Below are positions 52,601-64,000 of a stretch of 64,000 bases of DNA, in pieces. The position numbers and the translations under genes were made by a program. Numbering within the stretch: the first letter of the stretch is position 1; each line of letters opens with the position of its first letter. Below the pieces are notes generated by a model. The model searched no databases, was not told the origin of the DNA, and saw nothing but the letters and a program-made list of their open reading frames with translations. The DNA comes from Apostichopus parvimensis (Eukaryota; Echinodermata; Holothuroidea; Aspidochirotida; Stichopodidae). Location of the stretch: assembly GCA_000934455.1 (NCBI GenBank), contig KN883338.1, forward strand, positions 37,485 to 101,484, given 5' to 3'.

Positions 52601-55600
52601 AAAGAAAAATGGAAGAGCTACACTGTTTCTCTTTGTCATTAATGAACCATACTTTTATCTGAGCCTATTTTATCATGGAATAACCTTCGTCTTTTTTATA
52701 AGAGAAAGGTAGATCTCACTAGCAGAAGTGAATAACATCCTGCCTTTCACAATAAATAGTTGTATCTGTGCGTAAGACATGGTATGCGGCTCAAACAATT
52801 CCTTCGTCACACGCACCGCGCGACGACTCAGAGCGTGTTATACCCCGAGTAGTTATGACTCCGAGTATTATATGTAAGCTCCACTTTGCGCGTCAAGTTG
52901 TATATGATCCTGTTTCTTCCTAGAAGTATGCACACATAGCTCATGCAACTGCAACAAACATACATTTTTGAGTTACTAAACGGTGTTTTGATATGCATGG
53001 GTCATTTTTCTCTATTTCCACCAATCAGAAAAAAAAAGAATGATTGTGACAAATAAAATCGTTACTACCTATACTTTTTTAAACAGGATCATTTACTCAG
53101 CTCTTAATTCATTCTTGCAGACGACCACAACTGAAGCATAGCTTTGCAGATCTTGCCACTCCTGTTCCCTTCAGGAATCAAGGAAAGTGGTTAAAAAAGT
53201 AGCCTGCAACTGCTGATCGAGCATACATGTGCTTCATAAACGTTGAGAAAGTATGGGACTCTTCTTGAAAGTCCTTTCCATTATCACAAACGAAAGGGGA
53301 AATGTGAACTATCATGTTGTGGACATTATTTTCTTGATGAACAGTGGAAGTCACATTGTCTGGATTTACTACTAAAAAGAAGAACATTTTCCCTTTTGCA
53401 AGATCTGTAGTGGTGTTGTTGATATTATTTTTATTTTAGTAATACATTATTTTCCTATGATTGCAATCAACATGCAGGTTAAAAGCTCAAACAAAACATG
53501 CCTTCGAAACTTAATGCTGACTGCGTGTCTTTTTTTGGGGTAATACGCAGTAAAAGTTGCAACAATTCAAGGTCATAGTTACTGTTTGTGACAATATATG
53601 GTTGTATCCTTGTATATCAGAATGTTGCAATTTGAAAACAAAAATGTAAAGTTTCATATTTTTATATTTTCAATAGATTGGCACAAACATACCATATATT
53701 CTTGAAAAGTTCAACAGCCAAAGCCTTTCGGTTTGGCATTAGGACCAAGATAGTAACCAAAACAGATGTGTATTATAGTTGGAAGAAGGGCTCTACCTTG
53801 CAAAGTACTTCTGCAGGAAGTTGACATATGTTTTAAGTTGTTTTACATTCTCGACATCAAGTTTGCGTGGGAATGCCAGAGCACCTGGGATTTTCTGCAG
53901 AAAGACATATACAACCTTGGAAAAGGTAAATAACGGGATAAATCTGCTCTAAATGTAACCTTCATTAAGAACTGTTTGAACCAAAAAGACTGAGCACCTA
54001 TGCACCTTTTTTATCTTTTTATTGGTGTAAATGGTTATCAAATTTATTAAGATAACAAAGTTTCTCATAGTTTGAGTTCAGTACGTCCAGTCATGACCAA
54101 TATTGATAGGTCAAGTTGCACAGGATAATTTTGGTGAGCCGGTGCATGTAATTAAACTGAAAAAATGTTCTTTTCATCATTCATTATTGTCATGTGAGCT
54201 GTTCGGATTTTGAAGATGAATAGAGCGACGGTGTTATTTCTAGTATAAACAGTAAGTGGTACATTTGTAACTTAACATGCACCCTTCCCCTCCTTCTCCA
54301 CCTTAAATATGTTTATGTCACTTATACAATGAAAACATGATCAAGTATTCATGTTTGCTTTTTCAAGCACTTGTTCTTTACAAACATGTTGGTGGTTTGA
54401 AAGTTTTCATTTTTTTCAAATATGAAAACCTTCATATTACCCTAAGCTAATAACTTTGCTAACCTATATTTGCTTGGTTAAAGTTAATGGGTTAGTTAAG
54501 GTCAAATTTAAGGTCTGAAATTTTGAAATGACGCCACTTCATCTTGTATATATCATCATAAATAACTTAAAGTAAAAAAATTGAAGGCTTGCCTATTTAC
54601 TCATTACGAAATTGACGTTCCAATTTCCCAAATCGGTAAAGATGCAAAGAAGCACAAATATATTTCAAAGTTTTTCAGTCGTATGTAGAGTTTGTTAGAG
54701 TACCCTAGTATACACTAGTTCTCCATATATAAAGGTTAGTGCAAGTAATTTTAAGTAAAACTTTTAAGAGGTAAATATAGTAAGAATATTATTTATACAA
54801 ACAGTAAACAGTTTCCATCATAGATGTGCTATGAAGTGATCTCATCTACGAATATCAAATACATGTTGGGATCTTTGTGCGACTTTTCAAAACTGTACTC
54901 ATTAAATTTAGATTTTAGATTTGCCCTATGGGACACTGCAAATTGAGATATCTGAATTCATAGTCTTATTTATTATAAGTGTTACAGATCAGTAAAGGCA
55001 CCTCAAATACAACATACAATTAACAACAAGTTCAAATGTAAAATGCCCAAAACTAATTCAACTGACCGCATCGCTAGCGAAATATAAGAATACACTTCTG
55101 CAACTGTATTACTTTGCGTACTATATATAATATGTCAATTAAGATGTCTGCACTTCGGTGAAAATGACATTTACACAAAATTTGGGAGAACGTGAATAAT
55201 ATGAAACTAATTTGATTTCTTTCAGTGTTGCTGCGAAAACGGTGCGCGCTAAATTAAGATCCCAATATAAGTTGGCAAATCACATATTTACATAAAATAA
55301 CTTAACCATACAGAGAGAAGTAGTGAACATTTGTGTCCAAAACATAAAAACAGATCCTGATGGATAACATATATTTAACTGTCACCAATAAATACCATAT
55401 AAGTGTTCATTTTCTTTAATTGAGATTTTATGTGAGGTCCGTTTTTCCGTGCAGCTATTATCACTACCATGCTTATGTTGCTTACGTTACAATATTCAAC
55501 TGCTATGTCTACTTATATGTTATAAATTACATGCAGTTATGACAAATTAGTATTTTAGCGTATTGAATTGTATTTCAATTTCTCTACATGATTTTTGTCA

Positions 55601-55850
55601 CATACTTAAAAGGTCCTTTAATTTACAGCTAGTTACAATCTTCAACGAACACAATATTCAAGTATTATACCTCATCATACGTTATAATATTCTTCTGTTG
55701 ATATTTTTTCAAAGCCGATACTGGATACAACATAATGGAGCTGATTCACCAACTACCGAAGAAAATACATACAGCGTGTGTTATGAAAGCAACGACCACG
55801 GATATGCTTCATACCTCGCTAACTTGCCGAAAAATTCGGAATCAATGTAA
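49627..55850 (+). CDS. Gene D: Ig receptor with tyrosine tail, paralogue of C, second Ig damaged
   Basis: Exons supported: 49627-49693 (signal peptide, MRMFSSVQVLFFFLLTLVLL), 49776-50108 (Ig1, 333 bases, phase 1 at both ends as in C) and 55715-55850 (tail). Ig1 reads CKCLRNSSNCLIC, WYND, TPCSEENQAMYSC, closely matching gene C. The second Ig exon begins at 50259 (SPVVLLNGVNVTG), but a TAA-trinucleotide run shifts the frame; the other frame holds IQCKVIDTVLPISITWYVKE and then homology ends. Skipping this exon would need a phase-matched partner, and I found no transmembrane exon between 50.4 and 55.7 kb. The tail reads SPTTEENTYSVCYESND then HGYASYLANLPKNSESM, with four tyrosines. The tail acceptor is phase 2, so at least one exon is unseen. 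Either a decaying gene or one with missing exons; it might also splice to gene E downstream. Confidence 0.58.
51040..51174 (+). promoter_or_regulatory. Candidate promoter/leader of the SAM-like exon
   Basis: A GC-richer patch in AT-rich DNA, with CTATTGGCT (an inverted-CCAAT-like word) at 51049, several CG dinucleotides and GACGCCATCTT just before the ATG at 51175, like housekeeping-type leaders. Motif evidence only. Confidence 0.4.
51175..51238 (+). CDS. First exon of an unidentified gene, SAM-like start
   Basis: ATG opens MDPVEAKLLRWGLEKYVKNF and the exon ends AAAG before GTGAGT, in phase 1. The pattern L..WGLE.Y...F resembles the first helix of SAM domains. It has its own GC-richer leader and lies inside the span of gene D on the same strand. 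I could not find a convincing second exon, so this may be a gene fragment carried in by duplication or transposition, or an alternative promoter. Confidence 0.4.
51718..52538. mobile_element. MITE with TTAA ends and AGCAGCATTTTGCG terminal inverted repeats
   Basis: The left end is TTAA followed by AGCAGCATTTTGCG (51718-51735). The right end is its exact reverse complement, CGCAAAATGCTGCT followed by TTAA (52521-52538), giving an 821-base element. The TTAA may be the target duplication, as in piggyBac-type transposons, though the ends do not begin with CCC. Inside, a unit of about 240 bases is duplicated: CATTTTGCGTTNGGTCGC...AACAGCAAACTAAGATA...GTTAATTGGCGAGTA occurs near 51728-51860 and 51970-52100. 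No transposase frame. Likely non-autonomous. Confidence 0.82.
53797..53894 (-). CDS. Unidentified internal exon on the minus strand
   Basis: A CTTTCTGCAG acceptor precedes 98 bases open in a single frame: KIPGALAFPRKLDVENVKQL then KTYVNFLQKYFA, ending at a GTAGAG donor. Amino-acid texture is protein-like and the splice sites are good. I do not recognise the family. Another minus-strand open stretch (53178-53387, ending AVAGYFFNHFP) lies downstream, but the two do not join cleanly in phase. Possibly part of a decayed inserted gene within gene D. Confidence 0.35.
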
Positions 55851-58800
55851 CACTAATTTGATTGTAGTACTTTCTAGTTACTTGTTCGGAGAATACATAT
55901 TCAGTATGGTCATATGATGTTTATCAAATATCGTCCTGATGTTGCAATACCATTGAACTTAGTCTATGATTTAACTATCTACATTTGATATTATGAATAG
56001 ACATAAACACTTTATGAAATCAAGGTTTGTGTATAACTGATAAACTATATACATGATAGGTATATATTTAATGGGGTGTTCTGCCTGGAACGAAACCGTA
56101 AGTGCAGTATGTCATCTCCACGGTTCTTTATGGAGTAGCGCTCAATAACTACATACAGGCTTCTGCCTGTTGACTTTTCAGTGTCTTTATGAACCGCTAA
56201 ATGGTAAAAGGAGTCCTAAGCGAAAGAGGAAGTTGGTTATTGATACAAATCAAACTGGGACAGCAGTAATATGAACTTATTCAATCTTTCTTTCATACTG
56301 TTGTCACTAACACACTAACTCTTGTTAATATACTTACATGTTTTACTTTCTCTGTCGATGTTATCTCATTTCTATTTGTGCAGGTCAGTAATCCAGGTTT
56401 ACAGTTACAGGGATGATCTGCCTAAAACTGAATGATGAGTGCTATGTTTAATTCATCTCCAATATTATTTCTCTGGCACCCTTTGAAACATCCAAGCTTT
56501 TAATTAGGCTATGTAAGCAGTCATGCAGTATTTTAAAACCTATATTTCATGTTTTTCTATTATATAAACGGATGTTTACCAATATACTTCACGGACTATA
56601 CGCACCCGAAGAATATGCAATCGTAAATGATAATTGACTTGTTCGCCAACATGTTTTAAAATCAAATGAACAGATTGAACAATCGAGCAATGTTCATAAC
56701 TGTCTATAATACTGAATTGTAGGGCGAGGGAGGGTAATATAGTTTCTGCAGCTTATTTCATGCTGTCAGTAAACATTCGTACTACGCCTCTATACCTGTC
56801 GCCATTAATTTAACTTGTTTATAGGCAAAGAACAATGCAATTTATGACTGGAACAACATAGAAAGATGTGACCTCTGGATAACACACACAACGCTCTACA
56901 CACTTAGCTACCCAGTGTTTTGTTCGTGGCGATTCCTATATACACGTATGCTTTGTCAGAAACCACCATGTATACTTTGTAACCGGTGATTACGTCCCAG
57001 TTTCCTTCGATACAACCTAGAAAGTGACTTGGAAGTTATTTCAAATAACCTTGTCATGTTTGTGCCTTTACAAAAAATATATCAATGTTTCTGCTATCAT
57101 AGTCTTATGTACATTCTACCCAGTGAATGGATAAAACATTTTTATATCCAGCAAGGGATACATTATCTAATTTGGCAACATATGGTATTATTAAACGTTA
57201 AATCTAAAGTTGTTGCCACAAAACTCACATGAGAGTAACTGATCTTGGATAAACGATGTAAACGACGTTAACCATACAATATGTTATTATAATGTTTACG
57301 TAGCTGTGTGTTCTAGACATGTATCACAACAACAGGAACATGCCGTAAATAGAGCCCAGTATACTAGTTACCTAATATGATGTCGTATTGTTGGACTTTG
57401 AAAATCATGTACTGTACAAAGAGTACTTATATCACTGTTCTTATTAGCACAGAGAGGATTAACCAAAACATATTTTAACTTTTATTTAGATAATTGTGTA
57501 ACTGTAACGTCTAGGTAAAATGTTGCTTTAGATAAAGAACAAACTCGCCATCGATATTGGATTCCAACTTGAAATGGAATGTCTACTGTCCAATACATTG
57601 TACCAGCGATACCTTCATTCCATTGAAAGTTCAGTCAGTATGAAACATGCCAGTAAAATGAAAAAAACATGCTTCGGCCAAACATCTTTGTAATTGTTAC
57701 AGGGCAATGACATTTCGGAGCTGAATTCAGAGAGAAATCTTTTTAAATGAACGATACTCCAAAAAGCATCTCTATTACCTCATTTACTGGTCAGCATTCG
57801 AGTTGAAGAATTACTTTACGACTTGATCATGTTAGAACTATAAATAAGTTGAGATGTAGAACTGGTTTCTAGTTTGATAGGTCTGTTTTTTTCGAAGGAA
57901 ACTGTCTCGATACTCGTTCAGTAGCTTAGTTTAACCAGATTTTGTTACATGCACCTTCCTATATATATTCATGTGCTCACCTACATGCATCTGTAACTCT
58001 TACCCTAGAATAACACCAAGTTATATCATATGTATCCTACGCCTTTTGTCATTATTTCTTGAGTCAGAACACTGCAAAGGTACAAGATCATCACATAATT
58101 AATGTGGGCATGGTATTCGAATGATGGTTCAAACTAGAACGTTTCTATGTTTTATTATATATCACGTGAACTAATATTACAATGCTCGAAGTGTGACACA
58201 ACACAGCCGCAGGCTATGAACGTCAACATTAATATACATACAATTTCCATTCCATTTCGCGTTCACATGCAGAAACGTCAACAACACCAACTATATATCA
58301 AGTATGCAACGTTTGTATGATATTTCGTATCCCTGGTTCAATGTCGAGAGAGTTCACAATACTATACATAGGCCGTGTTATTTACATAGACCTATAAACA
58401 GATGTGAAGTGCGAACAAAATGTACTACCTACACTTAAGTTGGAACCTTAAGGCAGAAGTAATTAATCTTAAACTTGAGCCAAAACCAGGATAAATAAGC
58501 CTAAAAAGTTGACATTTTGCATAATGAAGTCTCTAAAACTAGTTGCAGTAAACAATTATCATAAACAAATCAGAGAAAATGCTGAAAAGAAACTACTTTT
58601 CTCCCTCATAATGTCAACAAAATGGTGGCTATGTTGGCAATATTGAGTCAGACTGGTTAATAGACCACCATGTTGCGTGTCGGTTTATTTATATGAAGAA
58701 TTTGTCCACTTTCCTTTGAAAGGTAAACAACAACATGTTTACTATCAAAACATGCATTACATCAGGAAAATTGTCCAAATTATATCACTGAAAGGTATTA

Positions 58801-59510
58801 TTTGGCCAGTTACAAGTTAAACATATGACCTTATACGTTAAAACAACTAAGTTCACTCGATTACTGGAACGATCGAAGGACACATTGGTAAATTCTACAT
58901 TTCCATCCACAATATATTGAAAACAGATGTTTATAAATGTACGTTGTCAGTGGTTTGCTTTAACATTTAGTCATTAACAATTCAGACATATGATAGTTAA
59001 CGCACAAAGACTTCTTTTATAAACACAGATGTCGGTTACAAAGACCGTTCAGAATATCAAATCAATAAATCAGAATGAAGCGGATCATAATGTAGACTAT
59101 ATTATACTTACATATGGCCTCACCGTATTGTCCACAACTGAGTTTGCTATTCTTCTTAACTTTGGTTATTTTAATTGATTAAACCAAATTGAAGCGACTC
59201 GATTAACTGTAACTCTTTTTTTTTGTAATAGTAGGATATGTAGCCTACTAATGTTTAACGTGTTGTATCATAGGGCTACACGCTCGTTATATATAGCATC
59301 GGTTAATTCCAGACACGTCATGGGGAATTCCAACGCAATACAACTACATATATGTCAGTTGTTATACCTATAAATAGGTACTCTAGCATTTCCACGGTGT
59401 ACAATGAATTAATACAGCGGTTCTACATTTACAGTAAGTTTGCCTATACAGCAATCGTCACAATCATAACAGATGTGCATATGTAGCTCTTTTGTTAGAA
59501 ATGAACGAAT
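55615..59510. repeat. Segmental duplication, copy 2 (partner 29940-32945)
   Basis: Starts just before the tail exon of gene D and extends about 3.6 kb beyond it, collinear with the DNA after gene C. It carries an extra block of about 0.4 kb (about 59040-59448) absent from copy 1. No coding frame other than the tail exon is shared, so the similarity reflects common descent of the whole block rather than protein constraint. Confidence 0.9.
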
Positions 59511-59609
59511 TGGCTATGAAATATTTTTGCTGTATTCCATAGAGGCCATACCCACGTATATATCGAATAACAATATGTGCTGGGTGGGTGAGTGTTCTTA
59601 TTTTTCAGG

Positions 59610-59710
59610 CAGTGGCGTAGCTAGCCGGGGGTAGAGCAGGAGTCCTGTCGAATGTCCTCCTCCTATTTGCCCCACTACCCAATTGTCATTCGGGGGTAAA
59701 CAAGTTTGGA
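59610..59710. mobile_element. hAT-like end fragment
   Basis: The sequence CAGTGGCGTAGCTAGCCGGGG is a typical end of small hAT-like repeats and resembles the ends near 47171 and 47784. I find no matching inverted end nearby, so it is a solitary or decayed end. It begins about 100 bases beyond the end of the segmental duplication. Confidence 0.4.
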
Positions 59711-60700
59711 TGAAAATTACAAATGCATTTAAAGTCTCAGTTAAAGCAGTTCGCGGTTGACGTTAAATCATGCAGTAATGGAAGAAAACTCTCAAAGTTA
59801 TACCAGACAATTGCGTCAATTTAAATATTAGGCATATGTTGTTATTTTGCTTTCTGCTATCACAGCGATTTTGGGTCCAAAACAAATCGAAGGTGTCAGT
59901 CTTCAACATGTGTTGCCATCGGTATCAATAACCTGTTTTTTTGTATAATGTAATTAACTTCTTATAATATTCTAATGAGATGATTAATATTTCACTGATA
60001 TTGATACAAGGAATATCAAAAAGTCCATCACACGTGTGACAGATAGAAATCATCCACAACATATGACATTTGTTATCACATGTAGGGAAACTACAACGTG
60101 GTTCTTATCATTTGCTTCTTACAAATTTCAAGGTCGTTTACAATTTCCAAGAAAGATTTAAAGCAAGTAAATACCACTAGTCTGACTAATCGATTGGTGA
60201 AAAATTCAAAATAAAGACCCAAGTAATTAAAATAATCTATATTATCTCTCTTGTCAGATTACCAGATCACAGATGCAGTGTCTGTAACAACTGGTAAACA
60301 GAATTGTTGATTTCCTTCAAGTTTGTATAAATATTCATACAATTACAAGCTTAACAAGAAAGTAAACTTAACAATATGATTCACTATATTTAATGTACAT
60401 AATTCTACGAAAGTTATTGATCTAATTCTAACTATGAATGAATAGATTTTAGACAAGTGACTTCATAGTTTTGTATTTTTGCCCTTAATTGGTGACAGAA
60501 GGTGAATATTAAATTGTTTCCTTTGTTTCGAGAACAATAAGAATGAGGTAATCAAAATCGGTATTTGAAACATAAGTACATGATATCTTCTTTACGGTAT
60601 GGCAGACGATAGCTAGTGTATTCAGAAGCAGAGCCAATAGGGCTCATATGTTAAATCCATTGAAGAAACGGGCACTTGTATCTCCCATGGTTATTTGCAG

Positions 60701-63700
60701 GAACGCTTTCTTTCCATGTCCACAGAGACTCTACATACAACACGAAAATCAGAAGGGCGACAACCACGGCAATTAGAAAACACATGGGTGATAGTGGCTG
60801 GTGCATTCGTGTTGATTTCCAGTTGCATGTTGGTCTGTGGGTGTATCGCAGTCAGGAAATTTGGATGTATGTAAAAGTGTTGTACATACCTTTGATATTT
60901 AAAGTTTAGGAACATAAATATTAAAGCAATTTGTATTATATATAAAGACTTACAATGCCAAATAATTTCGTATTGGGTCAAATACGATCCCAAAAAATAT
61001 TGACACAAGGCGTGGAAGCATTATCCAGGGGTCGCCATGAATAAGTCAATGTAAGGTGATTTGTTATTTGTTATTTTCATCCGTACTTTTAACAAATGAC
61101 AGTAAAGGTAATCGTATGTTAAAAGCAGGGTTTATTGAATAACCATAAACAATAAACTTTTCAATAGTTATATCATAATGAATTTTTTTGGCCTCTCCAT
61201 GACTTGAGATCACTAGCATAAGGGTCATTAACACAACTAGGTTTTCTAATTTGATTAATAATTATGTTCACAAAAAAGTAATAATAATCAACGTCTGCGT
61301 TACTTACCCTCATTGTGGACGGATTAACCCAAACATCCATTCCTTCTCTGTCCGTTTACAGTTTCAGTAACAAGAAACCGCCAAGGGTGAGTATTACTAA
61401 AAACATGATATTGCAAATTGTTCACCCCCTCCCCCTTTCACTGTTATAGTTTACTCTCGAAATACTGTATTATATTTGTTTATTTCGCTGTGGCACGCAG
61501 TCAAATTACCATGAACGTTGATAATACAATCCAAAAGTTATAATATGCTTTTAATTCATTATTTTCCGTATGGTTTAGAAATATCAACTCAAGTCATCAA
61601 ATGAACGCCTTAGATACCGATCAATCAAGTAAGATATATTTTCATGCCAGTTACTGAATTCGATTAAGGGATATTGAGAATCTTATGAACGTTGATTTTT
61701 ATTTTGAGCACGATTCCATATCCAACAAATAGGACACATACATGGTATTATTTTCGATACATGTTTTATCAAATAACATGACAACTTGCATTTGGTAAAT
61801 TGTTCATGTGGCTGCAATTTCGTTCAAATGCAACATTTCATACAATAAATAAAGGTGCACTTCAAATTAAAAAAATATGCATTCCTTCGTAAATGTTTAA
61901 CAAATTTACAATTTGTTCTGTATGTCTTATGTAGATTAACACATTATTTCAATATCATGTATCAAATACTTTATCACCATGACAACAATTGAAATACATA
62001 TATATAAGAAACCAATGCAGTTGTATGAGATAAAACATCGACTCTATTATGTTATAGTTAATCGAAATGAGAGACTGACAGAAAGAAGGTAAGCTATTTT
62101 ATTAATGATCTTTACAACTTTATAACGAAACCGCCAAGCTTTAAGCTAATTTACATACTAAATATTACAGTTGATTATATTTACAATAGTTACAGATAAC
62201 TTGCATTGATATATTAATAGGTCATGTCATGTGTTATTGTGATACGAGAAAAATATTCGTGTAACTTCACGGGTTATCGTTACTGATTTCTAAAGCAGGA
62301 AAGAATTACCAAAGATACCTGTTGACGAGGAAAACTCACAAAACTCCCAAAATTCTGGAGGAAGTGAACCTAGTAAGTTTACTCAACACAACGATAAGTA
62401 ATTTAAATGAATTAATTAAGACGTGAAACAGATTCATATTATTTATTACACACTATCAGCATTAAACAGAGATTTGTCAATGATAATGATTTACCCGATA
62501 TATATAGAAGGAAATGGATACAACTGTTTGATACTTATGCCATTGTGTTATACAGTCCACCAAAAATAAATTGTTACTGAGGATCATATGGAGCCACTGT
62601 GTATTCATTAATACTGAGTAATTACAAGAGACACACTCGAATAGGTTATTTGTGCTATTTAGTATATAATTTGCATGTTTCTTAGTTTACGATATTTTTC
62701 TCTTTCGCAGATTATTATTCTACAGCAGATGTAATATCAGGAAAAGATCCCCGGATTTTGAATGATAATGATATTTCCATCATTATGAATATCAAGATGG
62801 GAAAAATCTACAAAAGATGGATGGGATCTATTCATCTCTCTAATGAGACCGATAAGTGTGTTGTAGTAACAACTCTAACAGGCTAGTAACATTATGACAT
62901 GCAATTATTGTACTTATTGAGTTTCAAAGCCACGGTCAGATATTATATAATACAACGTCTGTCTCGATTTTGTGTGCAACAATGGTGAATTGTTGGCAAT
63001 GGTGTCCCTTTTACACATCATTTAAAGATGAGAGGGGATCAATCAAATTGTGTAACAATCTGAACTATATATTAATTCGTGACTTTTTTGGGTTCTACTT
63101 TTAGAAAAACTATTTAGAAAGAAAGAAATTCATTGGGAGGGTTTCATCAGAAAAAGTCTCGAATTACCAGCATCGAACCACCTAGCAAAGATCGAGGCTA
63201 TATCTATCCAAAGCAGTGAGTTATTATTGTCCATATATTATAGATCAAGTAATAGTACATTGTTAATCTATGTTTTATGTTTTAAAGAAAACAAAATGAA
63301 GTCCATTCACCCATATTTTTAAGATTTTAACACCACGCCTTCCTAAAACTCCGAGTGTGATTATGTCAGCCAAATGGAATAGAAAGGAATGGAATAGACT
63401 ATAGAGCTGATATAATCTTCTGGTCATCATAAATATATGACCAAGAACCTGAAATAGTTATAACCATTTAAATTAGCTGCTGAGCGATTCCAGAAATGTA
63501 GTAATTATATATTATAATTATAAAGTTTCTTACGCTACAATAATTATCATATGCAGGTCATTTCAACATATGTTAATGTATTTTATAATAAACACGTTTT
63601 TTTAACGTAGTTTCTTCTATTTTGTTTCTTGTATTGTTTCAGACAAACTGTTTCTTATCAGTGAACACCTCGTTTGTGAAAACATGCACAAAGTATTGTC

Positions 63701-64000
63701 ACGTGACACTAAAGATGAGAAGGACTACTATTGTTGTAGTTCATTGTCAGTTCCTGACGTCATCAAATATATAGCAGGAGTTTTAGAAGGAATGGACATT
63801 CTTAATACGTTCGGTGTAAGGAAAAGGATATAGACCTTTGCACGTAATACGTAACAACAGTTATAACGTATTTTTATATAGCTGTCTGATTATTGAGTAT
63901 TTTTGTCAATGTTTTTTGATAAACTTATCTTGATCATGTATTTCATTTCTAAGTGAACAACGTAATAACACTCTGTCTCATATTAGCCGTTTGTGCTTCT
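60701..64000 (+). CDS. Gene E: receptor tyrosine pseudokinase-like, transmembrane to N-lobe (3' end outside window)
   Basis: Exons proposed: 60701-60866 (transmembrane, NTWVIVAGAFVLISSCMLVC then basic RK), a 19-base exon at 61368-61386, 62299-62372 (juxtamembrane), 62712-62881, 63105-63215 and 63643-63815. The kinase exons read MNIKMGKIYKRWMGSI, CVVVTTLTG, WEGFIRKSLELPASNHLAKI, KLFLISEHLV and VIKYIAGVLEGMDIL, in the order of strands beta1-beta3, helix C, hinge and helix E of a tyrosine kinase. The glycine-rich loop is reduced and the VAIK lysine is replaced within VVVTTL, so it is probably a pseudokinase. The donor at 62882 is GC (CAG then GCTAGT); using GT nearby would give a stop. I could not settle the frame of the first 50 bases of exon 62712. 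No start or ectodomain exon was found close upstream; gene D might supply them. Confidence 0.7.

Noticed and set aside
55735-55917. Alternative frame over the gene D tail exon (MELIHQLPKK...)
   Set aside because: Comparison with gene C favours the TEENTY frame, where several changes are silent.
59040-59448. Extra 0.4 kb block in duplication copy 2 as a transposon
   Set aside because: No terminal repeats or target duplication seen; it could equally be a deletion in copy 1.
1-64000. CRISPR arrays, rRNA or tRNA genes, bacterial operons
   Set aside because: No regular spacer-repeat pattern or RNA gene was recognised; introns and repeats show nuclear animal DNA.

Overview
This is eukaryotic, AT-rich, intron-rich DNA with two assembly gaps (28988-29872 and 48256-48305). 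The mix of NACHT proteins, fast-evolving immunoglobulin (Ig) domains, tyrosine-kinase receptor pieces, a CR1/L2-like LINE and hAT-like repeats suggests a marine deuterostome invertebrate. An echinoderm, perhaps a sea cucumber, is my best guess; this is inference, because nothing in the window fixes the species. All genes below were assembled by reading splice sites, reading frames and exon phases by eye.

Layout. (1) 69-1090 (+): last four exons of a receptor-type tyrosine kinase whose 5' part lies outside the window. (2) 1.1-17.7 kb: gene-poor. (3) 17743-27211 (-): gene A, signal peptide - Ig - Ig - transmembrane helix - NACHT ATPase - short leucine-rich exons. (4) 27917-30129 (+): gene C, divergent from A across about 0.7 kb, signal peptide - Ig - Ig - gap - tyrosine-containing tail. 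(5) 33-39.8 kb: gene-poor, with one Ig-exon scrap. (6) 39807-46325 (-): gene B, a full paralogue of A with an intact 795-codon reading frame. (7) 49627-55850 (+): gene D, a paralogue of C, divergent from B, with a damaged second Ig exon. (8) 60701 to the window end (+): gene E, transmembrane helix, juxtamembrane exons and the N-lobe of a kinase that has lost the glycine loop and the ATP-anchoring lysine.

The central observation is a duplicated head-to-head receptor pair: A/C and B/D have the same order, orientation, exon lengths and phases. About 3 kb of non-coding DNA after the C tail exon (29.94-32.95 kb) matches the DNA after the D tail exon (55.6-59.5 kb). One partner of each pair would place a NACHT signalling ATPase directly under a membrane-anchored Ig ectodomain. 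The other would carry a short tail with tyrosines. Receptor-kinase or pseudokinase genes flank the cluster. Surface recognition (immunity or allorecognition) with paired NACHT and phosphotyrosine outputs is a reasonable hypothesis, not something the sequence proves.

Mobile DNA: a LINE fragment antisense in an intron of A, nested hAT-like ends between B and D, a MITE with TTAA ends inside D, and small tandem duplications. A SAM-like first exon with a GC-richer promoter-like leader, and an unidentified minus-strand exon, also lie inside gene D.
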